Shown here: piece after piece, positions 1 through 9,623 of the stretch
Numbering within the stretch: position 1 is the first letter of the stretch
Layout of the letters: every line of letters begins with the position of its first letter
Assembly (NCBI RefSeq): GCF_004307455.1
Contig: NZ_SEWX01000008.1
Span: 372,001-436,000, forward strand
Direction of reading: 5' to 3'
From: Aquirufa nivalisilvae
GTDB taxonomy: Bacteria; Bacteroidota; Bacteroidia; Cytophagales; Spirosomataceae
DNA length: 64,000 nucleotides
Program-made: the position numbers and the translations under genes
Notes under the pieces: generated by a model
Database searches by the model: none
The model's input: only the letters and a program-made list of their open reading frames with translations
What the model was told of the DNA's origin: nothing

Positions 1-150
1 TTCTCTGAAAACGCGAGCTCTACCACCAGGTTCCGCATTTTTTTCCAACACATGAACATCATATCCCTTTTCGGCTAATGCAGTAGCTGCAGAAATTCCT
101 GAAAATCCAGCACCTATAACAATCACCTTTTTCTTTTTCATTCTATCCAT
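1..150 (-). CDS. Phytoene desaturase-like FAD oxidoreductase, N-terminal fragment
   Basis: Only the first 50 codons are in the window; the gene runs off the left edge. The translation opens with a lysine-rich start, then a Rossmann dinucleotide-binding motif (VIVIGAGFSGISAA), the acidic end of beta-strand 2 (VHVLEKN) and the GGRA motif that contacts the FAD pyrophosphate. This layout is typical of CrtI-type phytoene desaturases and related amine-oxidase-fold flavoproteins. A start at 141 (MKKKK) is equally possible. The ECF sigma gene lies upstream on the same strand, an arrangement seen near carotenoid genes in pigmented Bacteroidota. The flavoprotein assignment is firm; the carotenoid substrate is inferred. 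Confidence 0.7.
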   Translation of the reverse strand, partial: MDRMKKKKVIVIGAGFSGISAATALAEKGYDVHVLEKNAEPGGRARVFRE

Positions 151-277
151 TGATTCGAACCTAAACAAATATAACCATCTTTTGAAAGAGCTTAGCAGAC
201 TAAAAGAAAAAGCCAGACAAAATCTGACTTTTTACTTGTTTCTTCTGTTAACCAAAAAACTAATCAATTCTGAAATT

Positions 278-781
278 TTAAGCGTACATGTGTAATTTTT
301 TCTTTAACTCTTTACGAGCAATGTGAATTCGGTTTTTCACAGTTCCAATGGGTAGATCCAATTCTTCCGAAATCTCGTGGTACTTAAATCCGCGAAAATA
401 CATCAAGAAAGGTAATCGATACATTTCGTCTGTTTGGTCTAAAGCTTTTTCCAAATCTTCTCGAACAAACTCGCTCAATGCTCCATTGAATTGTAAAGAT
501 TCTTGTGAGTTGATGAAGTGTAAATTATCAGTGGTGTCGATAAATGTATTTCTACGAACCATACGCTGATATTGCGTGATGAACGTGTTTTTCATGATGG
601 TAAACAACCAAGCTTTTAAATTGGTCCCTTCTGCATACTTTTCACGATTGGAATATGCCTTCACCAAAGTATCCTGAACTAAATCATTGGCATCATCCAT
701 GTCTTTTGTTAAACGTAATGCAAAGGGTTTCAAAAACTTAGAAAAGCTTCCAACCTGATACGTAAATTCAAGAGCTGTCAT
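278..781 (-). CDS. ECF-type RNA polymerase sigma factor
   Basis: A sigma-70 family protein of 167 aa when started at the ATG at 781. An in-frame TTG at 829 lies upstream of a perfect -7 box, so it is probably not the start. Region 2 is visible as DANDLVQDTLVKAY followed by the LKAWLFTIMKNTF segment. Region 4 is the helix-turn-helix LPIGTVKNRIHIARKELKKK near the C-terminus. Length and the lack of regions 1 and 3 fit the extracytoplasmic-function class. No anti-sigma factor gene adjoins it. The downstream neighbour is the phytoene desaturase-like gene, so control of pigment or photo-oxidative genes is possible but not shown. Confidence 0.88.
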   Translation of the reverse strand: MTALEFTYQVGSFSKFLKPFALRLTKDMDDANDLVQDTLVKAYSNREKYAEGTNLKAWLFTIMKNTFITQYQRMVRRNTFIDTTDNLHFINSQESLQFNGALSEFVREDLEKALDQTDEMYRLPFLMYFRGFKYHEISEELDLPIGTVKNRIHIARKELKKKLHMYA

Positions 782-805
782 AAACGTTGTGTTTGTTTTG
801 TTTAA

Positions 806-835
806 CAAATTTATAAAAAGATTAAACAAAACAAA
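806..835 (-). promoter_or_regulatory. Bacteroidota-type promoter for the ECF sigma gene
   Basis: On the minus strand a perfect TAAATTTG (-7 consensus TAnnTTTG, 813-806) is preceded by TTTG (835-832) with an 18-base spacer. Transcription would begin near 799, leaving a leader of about 18 bases before the ATG at 781. Confidence 0.55.
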
Positions 836-916
836 TTATTATTTAAAAAAATTATCGTTGCAACACTCGAAGTGGTCGTCCGAAAAAGCTCAATCATCGG
901 TTATCTGTTGATACAA

Positions 917-948
917 TTGGGCAAAAAAATAAATTGAGTGTATATTTA
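917..948 (+). promoter_or_regulatory. Candidate promoter for the TonB-dependent receptor
   Basis: TTG (917-919) and TATATTTA (941-948, one mismatch to TAnnTTTG) are separated by 21 bases. Downstream, CCATCT/AGATGG (954-959 with 965-970) form a small hairpin ending 7 bases before the start codon, which could affect translation. Both assignments are pattern matches only. Confidence 0.35.
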
Positions 949-977
949 AATCCCCATCTGAAATAGATGGCATTCGC

Positions 978-3311
978 ATGAAATTAAAATCCCAGATATT
1001 ATTTTTCTTCCTGCTGCTACTTTTTCACGAATCTTATTCGCAGAAAAACTGCTTTTGTACCCTGCAAGGAAAAGTATCCTCGATGGAAAACCGCGAAAAA
1101 ATCAAAGGTGCTTATGTCTATCTTAAAGGCACCAATTTTGCAGTGCAAACAGACTCTCTTGGCTTTTTCTCTCTCAAAAAAATATGCCCAGGCTCTTACA
1201 CATTAGTATGTGAGATGAGCAGTTATGACCCCGTAGAAATCAAGGTTAACCTCAGCAATCAACACGAAGAAAACATCGCTCTGCACGTACATGATGAACA
1301 TTTGCAAGAAGTTGTAGTCAGCGGCAAAAGAAATGAAACCAGCGCTCAGATGCGTGGTTCCCTGAGTGCCGAAGAAAGAAAAGAAAGAGATGGTTTGAAC
1401 CTAGGTGAAATGTTAAAAGGTATTTCTGGAGTTCAGAGTTTACAAACAGGCAGTACCATTTCCAAACCTGTCATCCATGGCATGCACTCAAGTCGAGTAA
1501 TCATTCTAAATCAAGGTGTACGCCAAGAGGGGCAAAACTGGGGAAGTGAACACGCTCCCGAAGTAGATCCATTCGTTAGCAAAAATATTCAAGTCATCAA
1601 AGGGCCGGCAGGATTGCGCTATGGGGGTGATGCTATCGGAGGTATTGTCATGCTAGAGCCGAATGCACTCCCAGACACCAATGGAATAAAAGGAGAACTA
1701 CAAAGTATATACTTTACCAATGGACGCCAATGGGTAGGCTCTGGAAGTGTAGAAGGAGGATTTAAAGGGGGCAAAGGTTGGGGATGGCGAGTTCAAGGAA
1801 CCTTAAAAAATGGTGGAAATATTCATTCAGCCAACTATTATTTAGCCAACACGGGAGTTCAAGAACAAAATTTTTCAACGCAAATTGGATACAAATCTCG
1901 TCAATTCGGGGCCGATTTATTCTACAGTAGATTCCATACAGTTATAGGTATATTTTTGGGCTCACATATTGGAAATGTAAATGATTTAGAAAGATCCATT
2001 GCCTTATCAAGGCCATTAGAACAATTCACCCCCAATGAATTTATTCGAGATATTGATCGCCCTAACCAGGATGTAAATCATGATATGTTGAAATTTAAGA
2101 GTTTTTATCAAGTTTCATCGCAGTATAACTTACGAATGACTTTAGCACACCAAACGGATGAACGTTTAGAATTGGATGTGTTGCGAGCTGGTAAAAACAT
2201 CAACACCTTAAGTTTTCAATTAAGTACATGGAATGGCGAACTCTTATTAGACGGGGCTAACTCCAGTCAATTATGGAAAGGCCAATTTGGTTTAACTTTC
2301 TCCCTTCAAGATAATATCACGTCAGGAAATCGCGTAAATTCTCCCACGTTAGTAACGAGCTTATTGCCCAATTATGAGCAAAATAATGTCGGATTATTCG
2401 CCATTGAAAGAATGGTCAAAGAAAAATGGGAATTGGAATTAGGCCTTCGTTTGGACCAAAAACAAATCATCACGCACCGTCCCATTAAAAACTATTCCTT
2501 CATCATTGATCGAGACGAAAAAAGTTTCACTGGTGTATCAGGAAGTGCTGGCCTAAAATACCATTGGTTAGATAATCTAGAAAGTCACTTTATTCTAGCC
2601 AGAGCATTTAGGGCGCCTGGAGCCAATGAATTATTTTCTAATGGGGTACACCATGGTGCCGCTGCTTATGAAATTGGACAACCCAATTTGAAAGGAGAAA
2701 CAGCCACCAACCTTAGTCTAAATACCCAATATAATGTAGACAAGTGGGATATTGAATTAGGTTTGTACAGCAATCATATACAAGATTTCATCTATTTACG
2801 TCCCATGGTCAATAATGGCCAAGCAGTTTATATTGTAACCCTCCGAGGTATTTTTCCAGGATTTACGTATGAGCAAATCAATGCTCGATTCAATGGATTG
2901 GATGGTCAAATATCCTACCATATCAATCCTAAAATTTCCTTACAGCAAAAAACAAGTATCGTTAGAGCATTCAATACGAAAAACATGGAATATATGGTCA
3001 ATATTCCTGCCGACCGATTTGAATATTTAATCCGATACCAATTCAATCATAATAAACAATATGTGAGTGCTGGTGTTACTCAGGTTTCCCGCCAAAGTCG
3101 TGTTGAGCCAGGTTCTGACTATGCCGTTCCTCCGGCAGGATATCAATTAGTCCAACTAAATTGGGGCTATCAATTCAAAAATTTAGATGTAGGAATCAGG
3201 ATTACCAACGCCTTGAATGAATCTTACCGAGACTACTTGAATAGATTTAGGTATTATACGGATGATCAAGGACGTAATATCCAATTGCGAGTAGCCTATA
3301 AATTCAGTTAA
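978..3311 (+). CDS. TonB-dependent outer membrane receptor
   Basis: A 777-aa outer membrane receptor. A signal peptide (about 1-21, ending ...SYSQ) is followed by a CarboxypepD_reg-like beta-sandwich (about 25-105, with GKVSS..., GAYVYLKGTN and GSYTLVCEM), then a plug domain (about 110-230) containing QVIKGPAGLRYGGDAIGGIV, and a 22-stranded barrel ending in the aromatic tail ...VAYKFS. The plug motif HGMHSSRVIILNQGVRQ with the following QNWGSEHAPEVDPF segment resembles receptors for metals or metal chelates, but no SusD gene or transport partner is adjacent, so the substrate is unknown. It is transcribed alone and ends one base before the convergent EnvC-like gene. Uptake would need the TonB/ExbBD system, one copy of which is at 54.8-57.7 kb. 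Confidence 0.9.
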   Translation: MKLKSQILFFFLLLLFHESYSQKNCFCTLQGKVSSMENREKIKGAYVYLKGTNFAVQTDSLGFFSLKKICPGSYTLVCEMSSYDPVEIKVNLSNQHEENIALHVHDEHLQEVVVSGKRNETSAQMRGSLSAEERKERDGLNLGEMLKGISGVQSLQTGSTISKPVIHGMHSSRVIILNQGVRQEGQNWGSEHAPEVDPFVSKNIQVIKGPAGLRYGGDAIGGIVMLEPNALPDTNGIKGELQSIYFTNGRQWVGSGSVEGGFKGGKGWGWRVQGTLKNGGNIHSANYYLANTGVQEQNFSTQIGYKSRQFGADLFYSRFHTVIGIFLGSHIGNVNDLERSIALSRPLEQFTPNEFIRDIDRPNQDVNHDMLKFKSFYQVSSQYNLRMTLAHQTDERLELDVLRAGKNINTLSFQLSTWNGELLLDGANSSQLWKGQFGLTFSLQDNITSGNRVNSPTLVTSLLPNYEQNNVGLFAIERMVKEKWELELGLRLDQKQIITHRPIKNYSFIIDRDEKSFTGVSGSAGLKYHWLDNLESHFILARAFRAPGANELFSNGVHHGAAAYEIGQPNLKGETATNLSLNTQYNVDKWDIELGLYSNHIQDFIYLRPMVNNGQAVYIVTLRGIFPGFTYEQINARFNGLDGQISYHINPKISLQQKTSIVRAFNTKNMEYMVNIPADRFEYLIRYQFNHNKQYVSAGVTQVSRQSRVEPGSDYAVPPAGYQLVQLNWGYQFKNLDVGIRITNALNESYRDYLNRFRYYTDDQGRNIQLRVAYKFS

Positions 3312-4718
3312 TTACCTTCTTAACCATTGCTCTGGATTCTGGCGAATGGTGTTTTTCCAAACTTGAAAATTTATTTCAGCAGTACCATCATCATCTGATG
3401 CTACGCTTCCAATGCGTTGCCCAGTCCGAACTCGCTGTCCTGTTGATACAGAAACATTATCCAACTTACTGTATACAGTAAAGTAATCTCCATGCTGAAT
3501 GGCAACTACCATATTAATACCTGGAATATTCACCACAGATTGAACAATACCTTCATATACCGAATGTACAGGAGAACCAGGTGCTGTTTGAATATCAATC
3601 CCATTGTTGTTAATCATCACACCTTTTAATATGGGATGCTTATGAACCCCAAAGTGATCTGAAATAAAACCTGAAGGAACAGGGAAAGGCATTCTACCTC
3701 GTAAAGCTCCAAATGAACTAGCCAATTTAGCCTCCTCCGCATTCATGTAATAAATATTCTTTTCCAATGGCTCTGCTTTAGCCTCTTCTACTTTCTCTGC
3801 CACCTTTGCTTTAGCTACCTCTTTTTTATCTTCAGCTGCTTCAATTCTTGTATCAGATTTTGCATCATCCTTACTTGATTTTTCACTAAACTTAGGCAAT
3901 GTTCCATCGCCCTTTAAAGTAGGTAAGGCAGGTTTATTAACTTCTAATTTCCGAGCTTGTTGAGCTAAACGTAAACGTCGCTCTCTTTCCTGACTTTTTT
4001 GAATCTCTCTGGCCACAATTCCCGCAATCAAATTATCCAGTTTACGAATCGCCAGTTTTTTCCGCTCTAATTCGATGCGCAATTTCTTTTCTTGCTGAGT
4101 CAAGACCGTGACAACTTTGTCCTCTTTGGTTTTCAATACTTCCAGGTTCTTCTTCTCCTTTTCCTTCTCCACCAATACCTTTTTTTCTTCTGTTTTCTTA
4201 AAAATCACTTGCTGTTCTTTAGACATCAAATCCTGACGGGTTTGAAATATCTTATGAGCCTGAGCTTTTCGGTTATTGGTAAACTGCCTCAAATAGTCGA
4301 AACGACGAGTAAATTCTCCTAAATTAGAAGAGAGTAACAAAAAACTGAGCTTATTATAAACGGTTGAGGTCTTTTGAGCTTCAAATAACATTTGAGCATA
4401 CATCCGTTTTAGCTTTTTCAATTTGGCAGCCAAGATGTCGCTTTCCTGACGGAGTTTATTGGCTTCTTGAGCAAGTAATTTTTGGTTTTCACTTAATATG
4501 CCAATTTGCTTTTTCTGAACCCCAATCTGCTCCTTCAATACATTTAATTTTCCCAAGGAAACCTTCTTCTTTTTAGATGTTCGGGAAATAATGCTGTTTA
4601 ACTCTTTAATCTTAGCTAAATTTTCCTTCTTTTGACGCTCCAATTGCTCCCGCTTATCCACTTGTGCATCCAGGGAAAAAGCAAACAATAAACAGAATAT
4701 AAAAACAATATATTTCAA
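3312..4718 (-). CDS. EnvC-like coiled-coil protein with degenerate LytM (M23) domain
   Basis: A 468-aa exported protein. The only start that keeps the signal peptide (MKYIVFIFCLLFAFSLDAQ) is a TTG at 4718. Residues about 20-250 are strongly charged coiled coil, followed by a low-complexity Lys/Glu/Ala linker and a C-terminal LytM/M23 fold (about 340-468). The zinc ligands expected of an active endopeptidase are missing: the HxxxD site reads NNNGIDIQ, the HxH region reads INFQ, and the His of the YxHL motif is Lys (VYSKL). This matches the EnvC/NlpD pattern, in which a catalytically dead LytM domain activates peptidoglycan amidases during division. It closes a three-gene minus-strand operon with the TPR and DUF4292 genes. 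Confidence 0.82.
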   Translation of the reverse strand: MKYIVFIFCLLFAFSLDAQVDKREQLERQKKENLAKIKELNSIISRTSKKKKVSLGKLNVLKEQIGVQKKQIGILSENQKLLAQEANKLRQESDILAAKLKKLKRMYAQMLFEAQKTSTVYNKLSFLLLSSNLGEFTRRFDYLRQFTNNRKAQAHKIFQTRQDLMSKEQQVIFKKTEEKKVLVEKEKEKKNLEVLKTKEDKVVTVLTQQEKKLRIELERKKLAIRKLDNLIAGIVAREIQKSQERERRLRLAQQARKLEVNKPALPTLKGDGTLPKFSEKSSKDDAKSDTRIEAAEDKKEVAKAKVAEKVEEAKAEPLEKNIYYMNAEEAKLASSFGALRGRMPFPVPSGFISDHFGVHKHPILKGVMINNNGIDIQTAPGSPVHSVYEGIVQSVVNIPGINMVVAIQHGDYFTVYSKLDNVSVSTGQRVRTGQRIGSVASDDDGTAEINFQVWKNTIRQNPEQWLRR

Positions 4719-4729
4719 GGTATTAGGAT

Positions 4730-5575
4730 TTATTTTTTCAGGTATTTAGCTGGAACTTTAAAGGGGAATTCCAAAGGAGTTTCCAATAATTCTACTTTAG
4801 AATACTTAATACTAATGAGTGTTTTAACCAATTTATTGTCCTTGTCTTTTACATCCAAGGTAATTTGACTTGAAAAAGGGAATAAAAACTGATTAATCGC
4901 TGCAAAATCTTCGTAATCTAGTGTCAGTTTGTTTTCCGTTGGTCCGTCATTGACAAGTAATTTCTTCAGCTTTCTATTCGGTCCTACGTAATTGTCAATT
5001 TGAATTCGGCCTTCATCTTGCTTGAGAATATAATTTTCATTTTCACGAATGACCCGAGAATGATTCTTCTTAAATGGCTGATTACCAACAATCAATGATT
5101 GCAATATCTCATAGGTAACCTTAAAGCCCATTTTAGTACTTAGGCTATCGTATGTCAAATTAAAATACTCATTGTTAATTTTATGAAAAAACTGAACTCG
5201 TTCCTTTGTAAAAAGACCTGTGGCACCTGTAATCATAGAAACAGAGATATTCATCCAGATTAAACTGTCTTTCTTCATCCGAATATCTACTGTATATGTA
5301 TCTGAGTTGGAATTAGTCTTCCAAAGTACTTTTGATTTGGCCTTTAAATAATTAAAATTCAAATCTTCTGTAGCTACTTTAGGCTCCTCTTCTACAGGCT
5401 GCACTTGTACGATATCTGGCTTTTTTTCTACTAACAAAGTAGTGTCTTTTACTACAATCGTATCACTAACTACAACTGCTTCAACAGGAGGAATACTCAC
5501 CTTTTTCCCACATGATTGGAATAGGATGACGAGTAAAATGAATAACAGATTCTTCCCTTGACTTAAATTTGGCAT
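4730..5575 (-). CDS. DUF4292 family lipoprotein
   Basis: A 281-aa lipoprotein when started at the ATG at 5575, which places a clean type II signal (FILLVILFQSC) at the N-terminus; a longer reading frame to 5632 would overlap the upstream gene. After a Pro/Val/Glu-rich spacer, the domain (about 75-281) begins FNYLKAKSKVLWK and looks like the beta-rich lipid-binding-type fold of DUF4292, with patterns such as DSLIWMNISVSMITGATG. The family belongs to Bacteroidota and its role is not established; related folds carry lipids or lipoproteins across the periplasm. It sits between a TPR protein and the EnvC-like protein, 11 bases and 28 bases away, so a role in envelope assembly is inferred. Confidence 0.8.
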   Translation of the reverse strand: MPNLSQGKNLLFILLVILFQSCGKKVSIPPVEAVVVSDTIVVKDTTLLVEKKPDIVQVQPVEEEPKVATEDLNFNYLKAKSKVLWKTNSNSDTYTVDIRMKKDSLIWMNISVSMITGATGLFTKERVQFFHKINNEYFNLTYDSLSTKMGFKVTYEILQSLIVGNQPFKKNHSRVIRENENYILKQDEGRIQIDNYVGPNRKLKKLLVNDGPTENKLTLDYEDFAAINQFLFPFSSQITLDVKDKDNKLVKTLISIKYSKVELLETPLEFPFKVPAKYLKK

Positions 5576-5603
5576 GCATTTATTTTTACGGCACAAAATT
5601 ATC

Positions 5604-7322
5604 TCAATTTTCGATAATTTGCCTCTTCTCAATCTTTTTAAATAAATTAGGACTAGCTCCTTCTAAGCTTTTTGCTTTTTCCCAAGCCTTCACAGCTTCT
5701 TCTGATTTCCCAAGGCGAAACAAAATATCTCCATAATGTTCCCACACAGTAGAACTATTTTGTTTTTCATCCTTCAAGGCTAATTCCAAATATTGTAAAG
5801 CTTTAGTATAGTCCTTTTGTTGATATAAAACCCAGGCATATGTATCCAAATAAGTCCCATTTTTAGGGAATTTATCGGTCAACATTTTAGCCATTTTTGA
5901 AGCCTTATCTAGTTTTTCTTTTCTTAACGATAAATAGTAGCTGTAATTATTTAGTACATGCTCTTCTTCAGGGCTTTTAGTCAATACCTTTTCGAAACTC
6001 ATATCCGAATCTCGATAATTCCCCAAAGCGTGGTAAGCGTCTCCCATCAAAGCATATAATTGAACATACCAAGAATCCTTCTCTTGAACATAGGGATTGG
6101 CTGATTCAAAAGAAGCTAACGCCTCCTTGCTTTTACCTTGCATGTATTGTGCAAATCCCATTTGAAACCATAAAAAACCTTGATTGGGATACGCTTCTAA
6201 AGCCTCATGGGCATGAACAATCACACTGTCCAAGGCATTCATTTCAAAATCTAATTGAATAATTCTGGTCCAAACCTCAAACTTCCCTCCCCCATTTCTA
6301 GCTGCTTTTAAATAGGCCTTTTGCCCTTCTTGAAACTTGGATACACTCATCCACAAATCTCCCTGCATGGCTACAAAACGAGGTTCTTTAGGAAATGCCG
6401 CCACCGCTTTTTGTAGAAAAGCATAGGCTTTATCCCAATCTCCTTGACCCGACATTAACTCAAATGTTTGTAAGCTAACTTGACTGAACAACTCAATGTG
6501 CATATCTGAATCAGCCAAACAACGCTCTAAAAAAGATAATGACTCGCTAAAATTCTTTTCATGAACACGGACATTCGCATTCAATAAAGCCACTTGCCCG
6601 TCGTTAGGAAAATCAGCCGACAATTGTTCCAAAGCAGATTTTGCTCCTTTCCAGGTACTTAAATGCCACCAATATTCCATTTGTTCCCATGCAAACAATG
6701 GCTCTTCGGGATTATTCGCAACAAAATTCACCCCTTCCTGAATGGCCTCTTCCCACTGCTCGTTCTTTAAATAAATGTATTGTTTCGTTCGAATGATCTC
6801 AGGAAAATCCCCTATCCATGGTTCTGCTGATTTCAATGCCTTTAAAGCTTCATCCCCTTGATTATTCCAAAGATAAGCTTGAGCTAATCGCAGATTCACA
6901 TCAGGTTGCATGGAATCATATTGAATCAATTTCAAAAAACAAGCAATGGCTTCTTTCGATTTACGTTCTTGCAAAAGCAGATCACCATACAGCAAACCAT
7001 AATCCAAAGAATAAGGTGAAAGCTCATTCGCCTTTTGAGCGTATTTAAGAGCATTAATGGTCTTGCCTTGTGCTAAATAAGACTTAGCTAAATAAAATGA
7101 AATAGATGCTTCCAGAGGCATTTCCGCTAACAATTGCTCCCATACTAAAATAGCTTCATCATAATCCTCCTTCAAGTAATGGCGCATGCCTTCAGCCATC
7201 CATTCTTCTGCACGAGCAGGAGAAAAAGCGGAGCTTTCTTTCTTGACTTTTTTCCCATTATCCTGTGCTAACAGAGTATTGGAAAGCAAGCATACAAATA
7301 GTAATAGATAGAGGTATTTCAT
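5604..7322 (-). CDS. Exported tetratricopeptide repeat protein
   Basis: A 572-aa protein with a signal peptide (MKYLYLLLFVCLLSNTLLAQ) followed by TPR repeats through most of its length. Recognisable repeats include EAILVWEQLLAEMPLEASI, the stretch with NALKYAQKANELSPYSLDYG, and C-terminal units such as TKALQYLELALKDEKQN and EEAVKAWEKAKSLEG. TPR arrays serve as protein-binding scaffolds; no catalytic domain is visible. It is the first gene of the operon with the DUF4292 lipoprotein and the EnvC-like protein. The same gene order occurs in many Bacteroidota, which suggests a shared but undefined periplasmic task. Confidence 0.85.
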   Translation of the reverse strand: MKYLYLLLFVCLLSNTLLAQDNGKKVKKESSAFSPARAEEWMAEGMRHYLKEDYDEAILVWEQLLAEMPLEASISFYLAKSYLAQGKTINALKYAQKANELSPYSLDYGLLYGDLLLQERKSKEAIACFLKLIQYDSMQPDVNLRLAQAYLWNNQGDEALKALKSAEPWIGDFPEIIRTKQYIYLKNEQWEEAIQEGVNFVANNPEEPLFAWEQMEYWWHLSTWKGAKSALEQLSADFPNDGQVALLNANVRVHEKNFSESLSFLERCLADSDMHIELFSQVSLQTFELMSGQGDWDKAYAFLQKAVAAFPKEPRFVAMQGDLWMSVSKFQEGQKAYLKAARNGGGKFEVWTRIIQLDFEMNALDSVIVHAHEALEAYPNQGFLWFQMGFAQYMQGKSKEALASFESANPYVQEKDSWYVQLYALMGDAYHALGNYRDSDMSFEKVLTKSPEEEHVLNNYSYYLSLRKEKLDKASKMAKMLTDKFPKNGTYLDTYAWVLYQQKDYTKALQYLELALKDEKQNSSTVWEHYGDILFRLGKSEEAVKAWEKAKSLEGASPNLFKKIEKRQIIEN

Positions 7323-7423
7323 AAAAGTTCGAATATACCGAAATACACTGAATCCTTTTCAAAATTTCCTATGAAATGCGCTGTATTTGAGCAGAATTGA
7401 ATAGATTCGTTAAAATAATTCAA

Positions 7424-8539
7424 ATGATGAAACACCTATTGTTCTGCGCATTACTAACAAGTAGCCCTTTATTCGCACAAGAAAAGACCATGAGTTTTGA
7501 AGAATATGATCCCGTTTCAACGTTAAAGGTACCAGAACATCAGATTAAACAAGCCAAATATCCGTTTATTGATATCCATAATCACCAATTCAATATGCCG
7601 AATCAAGACTTGGCCTATTTATTGAAGCAAATGGATAGCCTTAACATGAAGGTCATGGTTAACCTCAGTGGCAAAGGCTCTCAAAGAGGGGCTGATATAG
7701 CAGCAGGAACGGCCTATTTAGCAGAGTCTGCTCGTGCAGGCCGCGAAAAAACCAATAATCGGGTGGTCGTATTTACCAATTTAAGTTTCGCCAATATTGA
7801 TAGTCCAGACTGGACAGCTAAAACAGTAGCCGCCTTAGAAGCCGAAGTGAAAGCTGGAGCTATGGGTTTAAAGATTTACAAAGACCTGGGCTTAGAAGTT
7901 AAAGATTCAAAAGGTAACAGATTAGCCACCAACGATCCTCGATTAGATCCTGTCTGGGCAAAATGTGGAGAATTAAATATCCCCGTTTTAATTCATACAG
8001 GAGAGCCTATCTCATTCTTTGATGTACATGATAAAACCAACGAACGCTGGTTAGAATTAAAACAATTCCCGGGAAGAGCAAGGCCTTCTTCTAAATATCC
8101 CTCTTGGCAAGTGGTGATGGATGAATTAACAGATATCATCCGCAAACACCCTAAAACCAAATTCATTGCAGCTCACTTAGCTTGGCGAGGCAATGATTTA
8201 GCTGAATTGGGCCGTTTATTAGATACCTATCCCAATATGTATACTGAAATTGGTGCTGTTATTCATGAGCTGGGAAGACAGCCAAAAAATGCCCGTAAAT
8301 TCATGATTCAATATCAAGACCGCGTTTTATTCGGAAAAGACATTTGGGCAACCTCAGAGTATTACACGTATTTCAGATTACTAGAAACGGATGATGAATA
8401 TTTTCCATACTACCGTAAAAGACATGCATTTTGGCGCATTTATGGACTAGCACTACCCGATGAGGTATTGAAAAAGGTCTATTATAAAAATGCGTTGAAC
8501 TTACTTCCTAAACTAGATAAAAGCCAGTTTCCTAAATAA
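7424..8539 (+). CDS. Exported amidohydrolase-family metal-dependent hydrolase
   Basis: A 371-aa protein starting best at the ATG at 7424, directly before a signal peptide ending ...SSPLFAQ; a start at 7397 adds nine residues before the signal. The amidohydrolase (COG2159-type) TIM barrel shows its metal-binding signatures in order: HxH in FIDIHNHQ after strand 1, His in VLIHTGEP, His in FIAAHLAWRG, and the catalytic Asp in VLFGKDIWA. Members are hydrolases or decarboxylases of varied substrates, so the reaction is not predictable. It is divergent from the TPR gene and convergent with the SGNH-like gene with no gap between stop codons. Confidence 0.82.
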   Translation: MMKHLLFCALLTSSPLFAQEKTMSFEEYDPVSTLKVPEHQIKQAKYPFIDIHNHQFNMPNQDLAYLLKQMDSLNMKVMVNLSGKGSQRGADIAAGTAYLAESARAGREKTNNRVVVFTNLSFANIDSPDWTAKTVAALEAEVKAGAMGLKIYKDLGLEVKDSKGNRLATNDPRLDPVWAKCGELNIPVLIHTGEPISFFDVHDKTNERWLELKQFPGRARPSSKYPSWQVVMDELTDIIRKHPKTKFIAAHLAWRGNDLAELGRLLDTYPNMYTEIGAVIHELGRQPKNARKFMIQYQDRVLFGKDIWATSEYYTYFRLLETDDEYFPYYRKRHAFWRIYGLALPDEVLKKVYYKNALNLLPKLDKSQFPK

Positions 8540-9622
8540 CTAAGGTAATTTCTCAAGCACTTGATTGAATTCATTCAACCAAATTTGGGCACCTCGTAAG
8601 TTCCAATGTGAATCTGATTGATAAAAATTAAGTGCAGCATTTTGTTTCAAAGCCAAACTAGGGTCAATAATCTTGATTCCTAAATTGGGGTGTTTTCTAA
8701 TTTTCTCCAGCGCTAAATTGGTAGATCCCACTTCAGTTTCTAATACAGCAACAGGATTAGGTATCAAAGAGAATAGGACTTGATCATATCCATGCGACAG
8801 ATAATAGGTTTCCATCTCCTGAAGATGACGAACCATTAAATCGACTTCGTCCTTCCCGATAGGCCTAAAAGAAGAACCTCTTTTTTGAACATTGATCGTT
8901 TCTTCCAAATAAAGAAATTGACCATCTTGTGAAACTTGGACATCAGGATTAGTCCTACCCAAAACCTTCCATGTAAAATCCGCTTTAAGTTCTTTAATCC
9001 TTCCTAACAAACCCATACTAAATAGCACAAAATCTAAATTAGACTCCAAGGTAGGATGATAAATGGCACTTTTAACTCCCGCATCAAATCGGTCCAATTG
9101 ATTCAATAAGATTTCCTTGGTCGACTTATCCATTTCTTTTTCCTCCTTGGCTGCTTGGAAATCTAATCGCCGTCTGGCATCCGACAAATTCATTCGGTCC
9201 CACATATTTCTTTCTACACATTCTATTAGCAATACTTTTTTCCTGCTGGAATTAGTTGATATTAGGTGCTGTAGACTATCTGACCAACGAAACATCTGTA
9301 CAGAATTTACCCGACTGAAATAGGCGGGATTATTCTGAAAGGATCCATATAAATAACTGTCTCCCAAAATGGTTAGATCATAATCTTGGGAGATCAATTT
9401 AGATGGTGAAGGAAGTGCCAATAAATGAGTATCCTTGACAATTCGAAAATCAGACAAATAAGAGATTCCATATAAATCCCCGAAACGATATTTATCTGCC
9501 CCCCAGGCATCATTTCTCGCATAGCGGACTTGGGTAATCCAATGCATTCCCTTTTCTGAACTACTGATAGCCAGTATAGCGAAAAAGAAAAGAAAGATGA
9601 AAAGAGCTATTATTCGACGCAT
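8540..9622 (-). CDS. SGNH-like membrane-anchored acyl-transfer partner of the MBOAT protein
   Basis: A 360-aa protein with one N-terminal membrane anchor (IIALFIFLFFFAILAIS) and a periplasmic domain. It has a GDS block (TILGDSYLYGSF) and a C-terminal DSHWNLRGAQIW block, supplying the Ser and Asp/His of an SGNH/AlgJ-AlgX type esterase or acetyltransferase. The gene starts one base after the stop of the MBOAT gene, so the two are cotranscribed and probably coupled. In alginate and related systems, an MBOAT protein moves acetyl groups across the membrane and an SGNH partner places them on the glycan. The acceptor is unknown here. Confidence 0.75.
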   Translation of the reverse strand: MRRIIALFIFLFFFAILAISSSEKGMHWITQVRYARNDAWGADKYRFGDLYGISYLSDFRIVKDTHLLALPSPSKLISQDYDLTILGDSYLYGSFQNNPAYFSRVNSVQMFRWSDSLQHLISTNSSRKKVLLIECVERNMWDRMNLSDARRRLDFQAAKEEKEMDKSTKEILLNQLDRFDAGVKSAIYHPTLESNLDFVLFSMGLLGRIKELKADFTWKVLGRTNPDVQVSQDGQFLYLEETINVQKRGSSFRPIGKDEVDLMVRHLQEMETYYLSHGYDQVLFSLIPNPVAVLETEVGSTNLALEKIRKHPNLGIKIIDPSLALKQNAALNFYQSDSHWNLRGAQIWLNEFNQVLEKLP

Positions 9623-9623
9623 A

